A DNA stretch of 64,000 nt. It comes from Phaeobacter sp. 22II1-1F12B. GTDB taxonomy: Bacteria; Pseudomonadota; Alphaproteobacteria; Rhodobacterales; Rhodobacteraceae. Positions 27,276 through 37,415 of the stretch are shown piece by piece. The DNA lies in NCBI RefSeq assembly GCF_002210165.1, contig NZ_AQQP01000001.1, positions 310,001-374,000 of the forward strand, read 5' to 3'. Position numbers and translations under genes: made by a program. How positions within the stretch are numbered: position 1 is the stretch's first letter; every line of letters begins with the position of its first letter. A model generated the notes under the pieces. It did no database searches. It was not told the DNA's origin and was given only the letters and a program-made list of their open reading frames with translations.

Positions 27276-27920
27276 ATGACCAAAACATCATTCAGTCATG
27301 TCGAGACTTGGGTCTTTGACCTCGACAACACTCTTTATCCGCCCTCTGCGCGCCTCTTTGATCAGATCGAAGTCCACATGACCAAATATGTCATGGATGC
27401 GCTTTCCGTGGACGCCGAAGAAGCTGACAAGTTGCGTTCGGAATATTGGCGCACCTACGGAACCACTCTCGCAGGGCTCATGAGGGTTCATGGGGTGGAT
27501 CCCGGTCCATACCTCACGAAGGTGCATGAAATTTCGTTCGATCATCTGGAAGAAGACCAAGCCTTGGCAGCTGCAATTGCCGCATTGCCGGGAAGATGCA
27601 TCGTGTACACAAACGGTACACGGCCGTACGCCGAAAACGTGCTTAAGGCCCGCGGTCTGAGTGAAGTCTTCGATGGCATCTACGGCGTGGAACACGCGCA
27701 GTTTCTGCCAAAACCCGAACGCGAGGCTTTTGAAATGGTGTTTGCTCTCGACGGGTTGGACCCGGAGCGGGCGGCGATGTTCGAAGACGATGCCCGCAAT
27801 CTTGTGGCGCCACATGCGATGGGCATGCAGACGGTTCACGTTGCACCTGATCGTCTGGAGGCGGATCACATACACCACCATACTGATGATCTGGCATCAT
27901 TCGTTGCCAGACTTATCTAA
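27276..27920 (+). CDS. HAD-family pyrimidine 5'-nucleotidase-like phosphatase
   Basis: Cytoplasmic HAD hydrolase of 214 residues in the SDT1/pyrimidine 5'-nucleotidase branch. Motif I is VFDLDNTLYPPSA (nucleophile and general acid Asp pair), motif II YTNGTRPYAENVL, motif III Lys in LPKPEREAFEMV and motif IV MFEDDARNL. A helical cap follows motif I. It probably dephosphorylates pyrimidine nucleotides or modified bases. Single gene, divergent from the GntR regulator. Confidence 0.9.
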   Translation: MTKTSFSHVETWVFDLDNTLYPPSARLFDQIEVHMTKYVMDALSVDAEEADKLRSEYWRTYGTTLAGLMRVHGVDPGPYLTKVHEISFDHLEEDQALAAAIAALPGRCIVYTNGTRPYAENVLKARGLSEVFDGIYGVEHAQFLPKPEREAFEMVFALDGLDPERAAMFEDDARNLVAPHAMGMQTVHVAPDRLEADHIHHHTDDLASFVARLI

Positions 27921-27972
27921 TGTGACAGAGCAACGGTGAAAGCCGTCTTGGTAACATGGAAAGAGGTTAGCC

Positions 27973-29169
27973 ATGCCGGAACAAAGTGACGTTCTCGTTT
28001 CGGGTGGAGGTATCGCGGGGCTGACGGCGGCAGCCGTTTTCGGGGCGATGGGCTACGACGTGATATGCGTTGATCCGGCACCCCCGGTTACGTCTCGGGA
28101 TGCTTTGGGTTCTGATTTGCGCACAACGGCCATCCTGCAACCTGCCAAGGCTTTGCTCGAAAAATTCGGTCTGTGGCAGCGATTGGCGCCGCACGCCATG
28201 CCGCTGCGAGTCATGCGGATTGTCGATGCTGGCGGTGAGGCTTCGGAGCCCAGAGTGGTCCGGGAATTTCGCGCTGACGAGATTTCCAATCAGCCATTTG
28301 GATGGAACCTGCCGAACTGGTTGCTGCGCCGAGAATTCCTGTCCCAGCTTACGGATCTACCTTCCGTCAGCTTTCGACCCGGAGTCAGTACGAGTTCGCT
28401 TTTCACCCGAACCGGCGAAGCACGTGTCGGGTTAAGCGACGGTTCAAAGGTTTCCACGCGTCTTGTCATTGCTGCCGACGGACGGAACTCCTTTATCCGT
28501 GAGGCGGCTGGAATTGGTGTCACCAAAAAGCACTACGGCCAGAAGGCGCTGGCCTTTGCGGTAAACCACACTTTGCCACACGAAAGCGTCTCGACCGAAA
28601 TCCATCGAAGCGGCGGACCTTTTACGCTGGTCCCGCTGCCAAACTACAAAGGAAAACCATCCTCTGCCGTCGTCTGGATGGAGACCGGACCAAAAGCGCA
28701 GGAACTTTACGAGCTTTCCGACGATGCCTTTGAATTGGTCGTGAATGAAAGAGCCTGCGGTCTGCTGGGCGAACTTCATCTGGCCACGGGTCGGGCGCTT
28801 TGGCCAATAACGAGCCAACATGCAGAAACCATGCAGGCGGAACGTGTCGCCCTTATGGCCGAGGCCGCTCATGTTGTTCCGCCCATCGGCGCGCAGGGAC
28901 TTAACATGTCACTTGCCGATCTGCGCTGCCTGACGGAACTGGCCGCGAAATACCCAGACGATCTTGGATGTGCCGACATGCTGGCGGCATACGATAAGGC
29001 GCGCATGGGCGACATCCGCTTGCGTGTTCAGGGGATCGATCTGTTGAACCGGGCATCGATGGCGGATGTCCAAGCCCTGCGGGATGTAAGGGCCGCCGGG
29101 TTGAGCGCCCTTTATGCACTCCCCCAGATCCGGCACATGCTGATGCGTATGGGGCTTGGCGTCGCCTAG
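27973..29169 (+). CDS. UbiH/UbiF/VisC-family FAD-dependent hydroxylase
   Basis: Flavin monooxygenase of 398 residues, probably a ubiquinone-ring hydroxylase. The FAD motif is SGGGIAGLTAAAVFG; the internal DG motif lies in VIAADGRNSFIR; the third motif reads MAEAAHVVPPIGAQGLNMSLAD, with Ala-Glu in place of the usual Gly-Asp before Ala-Ala-His. Which ring position it hydroxylates is not decidable. Its stop overlaps the aminotransferase stop on the other strand. Confidence 0.9.
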   Translation: MPEQSDVLVSGGGIAGLTAAAVFGAMGYDVICVDPAPPVTSRDALGSDLRTTAILQPAKALLEKFGLWQRLAPHAMPLRVMRIVDAGGEASEPRVVREFRADEISNQPFGWNLPNWLLRREFLSQLTDLPSVSFRPGVSTSSLFTRTGEARVGLSDGSKVSTRLVIAADGRNSFIREAAGIGVTKKHYGQKALAFAVNHTLPHESVSTEIHRSGGPFTLVPLPNYKGKPSSAVVWMETGPKAQELYELSDDAFELVVNERACGLLGELHLATGRALWPITSQHAETMQAERVALMAEAAHVVPPIGAQGLNMSLADLRCLTELAAKYPDDLGCADMLAAYDKARMGDIRLRVQGIDLLNRASMADVQALRDVRAAGLSALYALPQIRHMLMRMGLGVA

Positions 29170-30293
29170 ATCACCTGATCGAGAACCTTGCTGAGCCGGG
29201 CCAGAGTAGCTTCGACATCGTACAGCTTGTCGAGGCCAAAGAGGCCAAGTCTGAAGGTCTGGAAGTCTGCCGGTTCGTCACATTGAAGCGGCACGCCGGC
29301 GGCGATCTGCATTCCCTTTGCCGCGAAGGCGCGTCCGGATTGTATATCGGGCGAGTCGGTGTAGCTGACGACGACACCCGGTGCGCCAAAACCGTCAGCG
29401 GCCACTGAGACAATGCCTTTGTCAGCGAGCATGGCACGTACGCCCTCGCCCAGTTTCCACTGAGCTTCGCGCAGGCGGTCGAAACCATAGTCACGCGATT
29501 CTACCATCGTGTCCCGGAAGTCGCAGAGCGCGTCGGTCGGCATCGTGGCGTGATAGGCGTGACCGCCGTTTTCATATGCAGCCATGATCTGCCGCCACTT
29601 TTTGAGATCTATGGCAAAGCTGTCGGATTGTGTCTCTTCCAAACGGGCCAGCGCTTCTGCCGACATCATCACGAGACCCGCCGAAGGAGACGAACTCCAC
29701 CCTTTTTGCGGTGCGCTGATCAAAACATCGACGCCCGTGGATTTCATGTCTACCCAAGCACAGCCGGAAGCGATGCAATCCAGCACCATCAATGCACCGA
29801 CGTCATGCGCCGCCTCTGCAAGCGACGCGACATAGTCGTCGGGCAGAATGACACCTGCCGAAGTTTCTACATGAGGCGCGAAGACAACTGATGGCTTTTC
29901 TCGGCGTATCGTCTCACCAACCTCATCGATCGGGGCTGGCGCGAAAGGCGAGGGAGAACTGTTGCCAACCGGGCGCGCCTTCATGACGGTGGCCGAAGAC
30001 GTCAGGCCGCCTGTTTCAATGATCTGGCTCCAGCGATAGGAAAACCATCCATTGCGCACCACCAGTACATCCTGCCCCCGGGCGAACTGACGCGCTACGG
30101 CTTCCATCGCATATGTACCGCCGCCGGGAACAATCGCGACACCGTCAGCCTGATAGACTTGCTTCAGCCCATCGGAAAGATCCCGCATGACTTTCTGGAA
30201 CTTCATGGACATATGGTTCAGGGATCGGTCCGTGAACACGACCGAGAACTCTTCCAATCCGTCAGGATCTACGGTCTCGAGCAAAGCTGGCAT
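29166..30293 (-). CDS. Class V aminotransferase (alanine/serine-glyoxylate type)
   Basis: PLP enzyme of 375 residues. The catalytic Lys is in ISAPQKGWSSSPSAG, preceded by the PLP-Asp in VLDCIASGCAW; the phosphate-binding region is GGGTYAMEAVARQF. The start at 30293 follows AAAGGA and removes 25 non-conserved residues. Likely an alanine-, serine- or purine-ureide-type glyoxylate transaminase. Two leftward Lrp-family regulators lie just upstream, suggesting amino-acid-linked control. Confidence 0.9.
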   Translation of the reverse strand: MPALLETVDPDGLEEFSVVFTDRSLNHMSMKFQKVMRDLSDGLKQVYQADGVAIVPGGGTYAMEAVARQFARGQDVLVVRNGWFSYRWSQIIETGGLTSSATVMKARPVGNSSPSPFAPAPIDEVGETIRREKPSVVFAPHVETSAGVILPDDYVASLAEAAHDVGALMVLDCIASGCAWVDMKSTGVDVLISAPQKGWSSSPSAGLVMMSAEALARLEETQSDSFAIDLKKWRQIMAAYENGGHAYHATMPTDALCDFRDTMVESRDYGFDRLREAQWKLGEGVRAMLADKGIVSVAADGFGAPGVVVSYTDSPDIQSGRAFAAKGMQIAAGVPLQCDEPADFQTFRLGLFGLDKLYDVEATLARLSKVLDQVI

Positions 30294-30360
30294 GGGATGT
30301 CCTTTCTGAACTTGCCTATTCTGATAGCGATCAGCGCGACGATTGGCAAAAACTCTATGA

Positions 30361-30819
30361 TCATCCAAGAGGTCCCGGCAGCCTTTCTTCGCTCAATAGA
30401 ACGTTAGCCTCAAGATCGCCGGCACCGGGGAGTGTCATGATCCTGCGCCGCAGGATGCGCTCGAAATCCGAAAGATCCCGAGCGACGACGCGCAGCCGAA
30501 AATCGTAGAGACCGAGAACATGTTCGACTGTCTGCACTTCGGGAATCGCGCTGACCGCTCTTTCAAAATCGGCAAGACTGGGCTGTGCTTTACGGGCGAG
30601 TTTGATGCCGACGAAAACGGTGACGCCAAACCCAAGCGCCTCGGCGTTGAGGCGAAGCTGACGCCCTTTGAGGATCCCAGCTTCTTCCAGCCGACGAATG
30701 CGCCGCCAAGTCGCTGGTTGCGAAAGGCCGAATTTCCGACCCAGCGCGCTTGCGCTTTGCGTGGCGTCCTGAACCAGCGCAGTCAGCAATTTACGGTCGA
30801 TATCATCAATTTCTGTCAT
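30361..30819 (-). CDS. Lrp/AsnC-family transcriptional regulator (second of pair)
   Basis: A 152-residue regulator: N-terminal winged helix (DDIDRKLLTALVQDATQSA, LSQPATWRRIRRLEEAGIL) and C-terminal RAM effector domain (about 68-145) with the VEHVLGLYDFRLRVVARD strand. It overlaps the preceding Lrp gene by four bases (ATGA), so the two are co-translated. By eye it shares its domain plan and several segments with its neighbour. It probably senses an amino acid and acts on the aminotransferase and/or ilvC nearby. Confidence 0.9.
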   Translation of the reverse strand: MTEIDDIDRKLLTALVQDATQSASALGRKFGLSQPATWRRIRRLEEAGILKGRQLRLNAEALGFGVTVFVGIKLARKAQPSLADFERAVSAIPEVQTVEHVLGLYDFRLRVVARDLSDFERILRRRIMTLPGAGDLEANVLLSEERLPGPLG

Positions 30820-31271
30820 ACCGGCAGGACCTTGTCTGATTTGATCCGCGCAATATGCATCAGGGCTTCGATGTCGGCGACATGGGGCAGGGTGAGAATG
30901 CGGTCACGATACAATGATTGATAGTGAGCCAGATCCTTTGCAATCACGGAAAGCCTGACGTCGACCCGGCCCAGAAATGTCTGGATCTCGAGAACTTCCG
31001 GAACTTTCCGTGCTTCTGCGAGGAATTCGTCAAACGCGCGAGGTTCCGCTTTTTCCAGTGTGAAACGAAGGCTCACCTCGACCGCGTAGCCAAGGGCAGC
31101 CCAATCGATGATTGCTTCCTGACCAAGAATGACCCCATTACTCTCCATTTTTTCGAGCCGTCGCCAACACATTGCAGGCGTCACTCGCGCCCTGTCTGCC
31201 AGTTCGGAAACAGAGAGACTCGGTTCAGCCTGGAACTGGCGAAGAATACGGCGGTCGATGTCATCAAGCAT
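30816..31271 (-). CDS. Lrp/AsnC-family transcriptional regulator (first of pair)
   Basis: A 151-residue regulator with winged helix (DDIDRRILRQFQAEPSLSV, RVTPAMCWRRLEKMESNG) and RAM domain (about 65-145; VLEIQTFLGRVDVRLSVIAKD). It is divergent from ilvC, whose start lies 137 bases away, so this pair is well placed to regulate branched-chain amino acid synthesis. Effector unknown. Confidence 0.9.
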   Translation of the reverse strand: MLDDIDRRILRQFQAEPSLSVSELADRARVTPAMCWRRLEKMESNGVILGQEAIIDWAALGYAVEVSLRFTLEKAEPRAFDEFLAEARKVPEVLEIQTFLGRVDVRLSVIAKDLAHYQSLYRDRILTLPHVADIEALMHIARIKSDKVLPV

Positions 31272-31384
31272 GAATTTACCGAAAATCGAACAATCTACGA
31301 ATGATACTTCCTCTTGCTCTTAAATACTCAAGGAAACTGATATCGCAACAACGATGTGAGCGGCGTAGACAGAGCGACATCTGA

Positions 31385-32431
<1,047 letters not shown>

Positions 32432-32451
32432 TTGAGCATATCGCTTGAAAG

Positions 32452-32480
32452 AAAAGGCGCCCGGTTCGGGCGCCTTTTTT
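32452..32480 (+). terminator. Rho-independent terminator of ilvC
   Basis: An 8-base perfect stem (GGCGCCCG / CGGGCGCC), flanked by AAAA, with a GTT loop and six Ts, lies 25 bases after the ilvC stop. Confidence 0.93.
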
Positions 32481-32526
32481 GTAAGTAGCAGTCTGAAACG
32501 ACTGGAATAACTCTAGCGGAACAGGT

Positions 32527-32709
32527 TCAGCCTGCTTTGGATTGATGGTCCGAATGGATGAACTTGCAATCGCAGTAGGGGCATTCGACCCAGCCTGTAT
32601 CCTGCGGAATGCTCAGCCAGACACGGGGATGACCGAGGGCACCTTCGCCGCCGTCACATGCAATGCGATAGCTGTCCACCACCTTGGTTTCAGGCGCTTC
32701 GATGGTCAT
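32527..32709 (-). CDS. Small zinc-finger protein, NDUFS6-like
   Basis: A 60-residue protein with the NDUFS6/complex I 13-kDa zinc pattern: Cys in [17 protein letters not shown], its His, and [10 protein letters not shown] near the C-terminus. In alphaproteobacteria such proteins occur as an accessory of respiratory complex I or as free zinc-finger proteins. It is too short for many gene callers but has a clean family pattern. Neighbours give no functional hint. Confidence 0.88.
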   Translation of the reverse strand: MTIEAPETKVVDSYRIACDGGEGALGHPRVWLSIPQDTGWVECPYCDCKFIHSDHQSKAG

Positions 32710-32870
32710 GGTCTCTGGTATCCTTCTGAGCTGGATTTCTTGGCTCTTTTATGTGTCAGTAAAGCCAACGCTGCAAGGCCCGGATTGTCGCGGTTGCTGC
32801 AGTACTAGGGCTCTCGCCAGCTTGGCCCGGCTTGTTGATTATTTGCCCTGAAGCTTTTAATCCGCCGGGT

Positions 32871-33230
32871 ATGCTTGTCCTTGAAAACATTCTGTCCGAC
32901 CGGGGTTCCAGGTATGCCGTGTCGGGCGGTCCCGCAAACAATGCAGACGCAGCACGCGCCTTTATTCGAGAACTGACTCGCCGCAAGAAATTCGCGAAGG
33001 CGACCCATAATTCATGGGGATTGCTTACCAGTGACGGTGTGCAACTTAAGAATGATGATGGCGAAAGCGGCGCTGGACTCGTGATTCTGCGGCAGCTGGA
33101 AACCGCCGGTTTGCACGATCATGTCGTCGTAGTGACGCGCTGGTATGGGGGTAAACATCTGGGCGGCGACCGGTTTCGGCATGTTCAACAGGCTGTTCGC
33201 ACTTATCTGGATGCGTTGGAAAACACGTAG
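32871..33230 (+). CDS. YigZ/IMPACT N-terminal (UPF0029) domain protein
   Basis: A 119-residue protein consisting of the IMPACT domain only: SRYAVSGGPANNADAARAFI, the NDDGESGAGLVILRQL loop and VTRWYGGKHLGGDRF, which are the family's core motifs. Longer YigZ proteins carry a second C-terminal domain that is absent here. ATG 32871 gives the conserved start (LVLENILSDRG); an upstream TTG at 32832 is less likely. Role uncertain; the family has been linked to translation control. Confidence 0.85.
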   Translation: MLVLENILSDRGSRYAVSGGPANNADAARAFIRELTRRKKFAKATHNSWGLLTSDGVQLKNDDGESGAGLVILRQLETAGLHDHVVVVTRWYGGKHLGGDRFRHVQQAVRTYLDALENT

Positions 33231-33358
33231 GAAACGTTGCCTGATTTGCGCTTTTCTGCTGCGAGAACAGTGGTCTTTAGCATGTTTAGCCAAGAGATTC
33301 GTTGCGTGAAAGCAATTTAACGGTCAACCTTAGAGCGACTGGCTTTGGGTGACCGGAA

Positions 33359-35512
33359 ATGAGCACTAAGAAAGTCTGTATAGTGGGGGGAGGCTGTGCG
33401 GCTGTCGCAACGGCTTTCGAACTGACCCAACCAGAACGCAACGGGGAGTTCGAAGTTACCATCTATCAGCAGGGCTGGCGTTTGGGTGGCAAAGGCGCGT
33501 CTGGACGGGCATTACCGTCGCAGCGGATCGAGGAACACGGGCTGCATCTATGGATGGGCTTTTACGAAAACGCCTTTGGTATGATGCGGGCCTGTTACGA
33601 AGAACTTGGCCGGAATCCTGAGACTTGCCCGCTTGCCACGTGGGATCAGGCCTTCAAGCCGGACAATTACGTTGGCGTGACAGAGGATCTGGGCGACGGT
33701 TGGGCCAACTGGATGGCTCTTTTTCCGCCTGCGTCGGGCAATCCGGGTGATCCGCTGAAAACGGCTGATCCTTTTTCCATTCCTGCGTATCTCACACGTT
33801 GCGTGTTGTTGTTGAGAACGCTGATCACCTCGGTTCAGGACCGCGTGCCGCAGGCAGAAGTGAAAGGTGGCAGCGATCTCGTCGGCGCCGTGACGGCTCT
33901 TGCCCGCAGCACGGCACGCGGGGTCTTGGCTGAACCATTGAAATCCGCTGAGCGGCTTGCTTCCTATGGGCAGCTTGCCATCGGGGTGGTGATTGCCGAA
34001 GCGCTGGATATCTTGAGGCGCATATTCGATCGTCGACCTCAGGCATGGAGACCCGACGACGATTTGCATGCGGCTCAGTCATTGCTGACAAAACTGTCGG
34101 TCGTGATCCATAGCCAGATCGAGCAACTGACAGCCGGAGATCCGGAGTTGCGTCGCGTTTGGGAAATCGCAGACGTGGTGCTTGCGATCATACGCGGGAT
34201 TCTACGCGACGGGCTTATCTTTAACCCGCGCGGGTTCGATGCCATCGACGATCTGGACTGGCGAGAATGGTTGCGATTGCACGGCGCGTCGGAGCTTTCC
34301 GTTAACAGCGCTTTTGTCAGAGCATCTTATGACCTGCTATTTGCCTATGAGGATGGGGACATTAACAGGCCGCGACTTGCGGCAGGGCAGGCTTTGCGCG
34401 GCGCGTTACGCATGTTCTTTACCTATCGCGGCGCCCTGTTCTGGAAGATGCAGGCCGGTATGGGGGATATCGTATTTGCGCCGTTTTACGAGGTGCTCAA
34501 GCGACGCGGTGTGAAGTTTGAATTTTTTCATCGTCTGGAAGACCTGAAGCTTGATGGTTCGGGCAAGCTGGTAGAGCAGGCCGTTTTCAATGTGCAGGCA
34601 AAGATCAAACGCGGATTGAATTACGAGCCGCTCGTCAACGTGAAGGGATTGCCAAGCTGGCCTGCTGAACCGGATTATACTCAGCTCACTGGTGGCGATA
34701 AACTGAAGAAAACTGGCTGGGATGCTGAATCCCGTTGGGATGAGCATTCGGCTGGGACACGGAAGCTAAAGATAGGGAAGGATTTCGATTTCCTCGTGCT
34801 TGCCGTGGGTCTGGGTGAGGTACCTAACGTCGCCGCGGCCTTGATCGAGGCGTCGCCACCATGGCGTCGTATGGTCGAAGAGGTCAAAACCGTCGCCACA
34901 CAGGCATTTCAGATCTGGATGGACAAGCCGGTGAGCGAGCTGGGCTGGTCAAAGCCGTCACCAAATATTTCGGGTTATGTCGAACCATTCGATACTTGGG
35001 CCGATATGCCTCAATTGATCGCGATTGAAGATTGGGGCGTCGATCCGAAAGCGATTGCGTATTTTTGTTCAGTCCTGCCGGACAGTGAGATTCCGACGTC
35101 GAATAATACTCTGTCTTCCGCGCGGGAAAGAGTGAAAGAAAATGCCATTCGCTTTCTGAACCAGGATGTCGCGCATTTCTGGCCGGGTGCTGTGCGTGAA
35201 GACGGATTTGACTGGTCGCTTTTGTCCGGGGCCGACGCGTCGTCCGATGGGCAGGACCGTTTCTCGTCACAATTCTGGACGGCAAATATCAACCCGACCG
35301 ACCGGTATATCCTGTCGCTGCCGGGCAGTCTGAAATACAGAATTTCGCCTTTGGATCAACATTTTGATAACGTGACTGTTGCCGGGGACTGGACCCGTTG
35401 CGGGCATCAGGCCGGGTGCGTCGAGGCAGCCGTGATGTCTGGACGGCTCGCCGCGCATGCCATGTCTTTGTACCCGCCGCTTGAGGAGATCGTCGGATAT
35501 GACCACCCCTGA
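33359..35512 (+). CDS. FAD-dependent oxidoreductase, phytoene desaturase/amine oxidase-like
   Basis: A 717-residue flavoprotein. The N-terminal dinucleotide motif is CIVGGGCAAVATAFEL, followed by GWRLGGKGASGR, the second FAD contact of desaturase-type enzymes, and EEHGLHLWMGFYEN. The C-terminal FAD motif is VTVAGDWTRCGHQAGCVEAA. A large central insertion (roughly residues 130-330) sets it apart from ordinary carotenoid desaturases. First gene of a tight rightward cluster with a polyprenyl diphosphate synthase, so an isoprenoid substrate is plausible. Exact reaction unknown. Confidence 0.82.
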   Translation: MSTKKVCIVGGGCAAVATAFELTQPERNGEFEVTIYQQGWRLGGKGASGRALPSQRIEEHGLHLWMGFYENAFGMMRACYEELGRNPETCPLATWDQAFKPDNYVGVTEDLGDGWANWMALFPPASGNPGDPLKTADPFSIPAYLTRCVLLLRTLITSVQDRVPQAEVKGGSDLVGAVTALARSTARGVLAEPLKSAERLASYGQLAIGVVIAEALDILRRIFDRRPQAWRPDDDLHAAQSLLTKLSVVIHSQIEQLTAGDPELRRVWEIADVVLAIIRGILRDGLIFNPRGFDAIDDLDWREWLRLHGASELSVNSAFVRASYDLLFAYEDGDINRPRLAAGQALRGALRMFFTYRGALFWKMQAGMGDIVFAPFYEVLKRRGVKFEFFHRLEDLKLDGSGKLVEQAVFNVQAKIKRGLNYEPLVNVKGLPSWPAEPDYTQLTGGDKLKKTGWDAESRWDEHSAGTRKLKIGKDFDFLVLAVGLGEVPNVAAALIEASPPWRRMVEEVKTVATQAFQIWMDKPVSELGWSKPSPNISGYVEPFDTWADMPQLIAIEDWGVDPKAIAYFCSVLPDSEIPTSNNTLSSARERVKENAIRFLNQDVAHFWPGAVREDGFDWSLLSGADASSDGQDRFSSQFWTANINPTDRYILSLPGSLKYRISPLDQHFDNVTVAGDWTRCGHQAGCVEAAVMSGRLAAHAMSLYPPLEEIVGYDHP

Positions 35513-36269
35513 CAAAAACGGCATGACGGATTCCCTTAGCGGTCATTCGGACGAGTTTATCCGTCGTCCGACCCTTGATCGAACCGATCCGCACAGGAAT
35601 ATTTTCAATGCTTTTCGGCAAAGCGATGGCCGGAAACCGGAAGTATTTGGAGACGAAAAAGTTTGGCGGAGCTTCCAGAGTGGTAATGCCGAAGAAGCTG
35701 AGCCGTCGAACGGGTCATCATGGGCACCGGGTCCGCTCTGGGATGGCGTTTCCGAGAGCGTCAGGGCCGGTTATGATGTGATAAATCGCCAGATCGAGGA
35801 AGGTAAGGCAACTGCTGCGCGCTTTGCCAGCCCGGACAGAGGCGGTCAATCGCAGCGCATGCCTGAAATCCTTGAGCGCTTGATCCGAACATATTCGGAT
35901 ATTGGGTCGGTCTGGGTAGAATTGTTGGTCGCGGCGACCGAGCGGGATCAGCCAAAAGCAGCCAAAGCGCCGGAAGGAAAGTCTGGCTCTCGCGACGACG
36001 TTGGTGTTGGCGTGCAGGTAAGAGCATCTTGTCCAGTGACGGCTCGCGCCCGGTTGTACCGTCCGGTCGCAGGGACGCTGACCGCGTTGCCGCTGCGTGG
36101 CGCTGGTCCGGATGCGGGCGAAATTCACAGTGTGAGCGTCGAACCGGGATATTGCGTTCATGTCGATGTCCCGAGTGATGCTAAACACGGAACATACTAT
36201 GGCATATTGCTAGAGCAGGGGGCAGACGAACCAGCCGGGTCGCTGACCCTTACGGTTGGTGGGGATTAA
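35499..36269 (+). CDS. Hypothetical protein of the desaturase/prenyl synthase cluster
   Basis: A 256-residue protein I do not recognise. Its ATG lies 14 bases inside the end of the preceding gene, so the two are coupled. Residues 1-85 are polar and probably disordered; about 85-165 form amphipathic helices (VRAGYDVINRQIEEGKATA, LIRTYSDIGSVWVELLVAA) that recall phasin-like proteins; 180-256 look beta-rich, ending in a HGTYYGILLEQG strand. No signal peptide or membrane helix. Might be a granule- or enzyme-associated scaffold for a hydrophobic product; this is a guess. Confidence 0.75.
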   Translation: MTTPDKNGMTDSLSGHSDEFIRRPTLDRTDPHRNIFNAFRQSDGRKPEVFGDEKVWRSFQSGNAEEAEPSNGSSWAPGPLWDGVSESVRAGYDVINRQIEEGKATAARFASPDRGGQSQRMPEILERLIRTYSDIGSVWVELLVAATERDQPKAAKAPEGKSGSRDDVGVGVQVRASCPVTARARLYRPVAGTLTALPLRGAGPDAGEIHSVSVEPGYCVHVDVPSDAKHGTYYGILLEQGADEPAGSLTLTVGGD

Positions 36270-36270
36270 A

Positions 36271-37296
36271 ATGAGCGAGCCGGCCATCCAGGAGACACTG
36301 GAAGAATACGGCGCCATGACCCGTGATCTCATGGCGCATTACTTGCCGACGCCTGAAGCTGATCACTACCTGTATGGTCCTGCTGCGGATTATCCGCTGA
36401 GGGGCGGCAAGATGATGCGGCCGAGCATCTGCATTGCAACGGCCCGCTTGTTCGGCGCCTCTCTTGAAGACGCACTCAAGGTCGCCGTCAGTATCGAATT
36501 GCTGCACAACGCCTTACTGATCCACGATGATATCGAAGACGAGAGCGAAACCCGACGAGGTCAGCCGACGCTACACATGAAGCATGGTATACCGATTGCG
36601 TTGAACGTGGGTGATGCTCTCGCGCTTTCCAGTCTCCGGCCATTGATCCACGTATTTCCCCGGATCGGACCGTGGATGGGTTTGAAGCTTATTGAAGATA
36701 TGGAACGCATGGCGCGTGAAACCGCCGAAGGGCAGGCAATGGAACTGGCGTGGCGGCACGACAATACGCTCAGATTGGCCCCCGAGGATTACCTTGTCAT
36801 GGTGCTCAAGAAGACATGCTGGCTGGCGACAATCTTTCCCTGCAGGGCCGGGGCGTTGCTGGGGTCGAGATCGTCAATTTCCGAGGATGCTTTCATGCGC
36901 TTTGGCTTTTTCGTTGGCGCAGCTTTTCAGATCAGTGACGATACGCTGAACATCGAAGCCGAAGCGATCTATGGCAAGGAGGCCTGTGGTGACCTGTTGG
37001 AGGGGAAACGAACCCTCATGTTGATCGACCTTCTCAACCTGTTGCGAGGCGACGATCTGCATCGGCTCGTGGCTTTTCTTTCCAGAAAGAGATCTGAGTT
37101 GGCGGAGGATGAAACAGGTTGGGTGCGTGAGAAAATCATCGACCTCGGTTGTCTGAACAGGGCGCGGTCAGCAGCGCGCGGAATGGCCGGGGCCGCGCAG
37201 CATGAATTTGATCTGACGTTCGGTCATTTTCCCCAATCGCGGGATAAGGCTTTCCTATCGGGCCTCGCCTGTTGGTCTTTGTCGAGATCGCATTGA
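36271..37296 (+). CDS. Polyprenyl diphosphate synthase (GGPP/FPP synthase-like)
   Basis: trans-Isoprenyl diphosphate synthase of 341 residues. RGGKMMRP (Lys47, Arg50) binds IPP; the first Asp-rich motif is HDDIEDES (Asp86, Asp87, Asp90), followed by RRGQPTLH. The second reads SDDTLNIEA, with Asn227 replacing the last Asp. Starts two bases after the preceding gene; GGTGGGG is the ribosome-binding site. The chain length of the product cannot be read with confidence. This is not the housekeeping ispA context; it is embedded with a desaturase-like enzyme and a large regulator. Confidence 0.88.
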   Translation: MSEPAIQETLEEYGAMTRDLMAHYLPTPEADHYLYGPAADYPLRGGKMMRPSICIATARLFGASLEDALKVAVSIELLHNALLIHDDIEDESETRRGQPTLHMKHGIPIALNVGDALALSSLRPLIHVFPRIGPWMGLKLIEDMERMARETAEGQAMELAWRHDNTLRLAPEDYLVMVLKKTCWLATIFPCRAGALLGSRSSISEDAFMRFGFFVGAAFQISDDTLNIEAEAIYGKEACGDLLEGKRTLMLIDLLNLLRGDDLHRLVAFLSRKRSELAEDETGWVREKIIDLGCLNRARSAARGMAGAAQHEFDLTFGHFPQSRDKAFLSGLACWSLSRSH

Positions 37297-37415
37297 TCGT
37301 ATCTGTAAGTTTGCCGGATCGGGGGAATCCGGGCAATGTATCTTGATAGCGAGTTGGGGATGGTTGTCTGAGTCTTGAAGGCGAGAACCTTCGGCATGCA
37401 AGAACGGGAGTCGCA

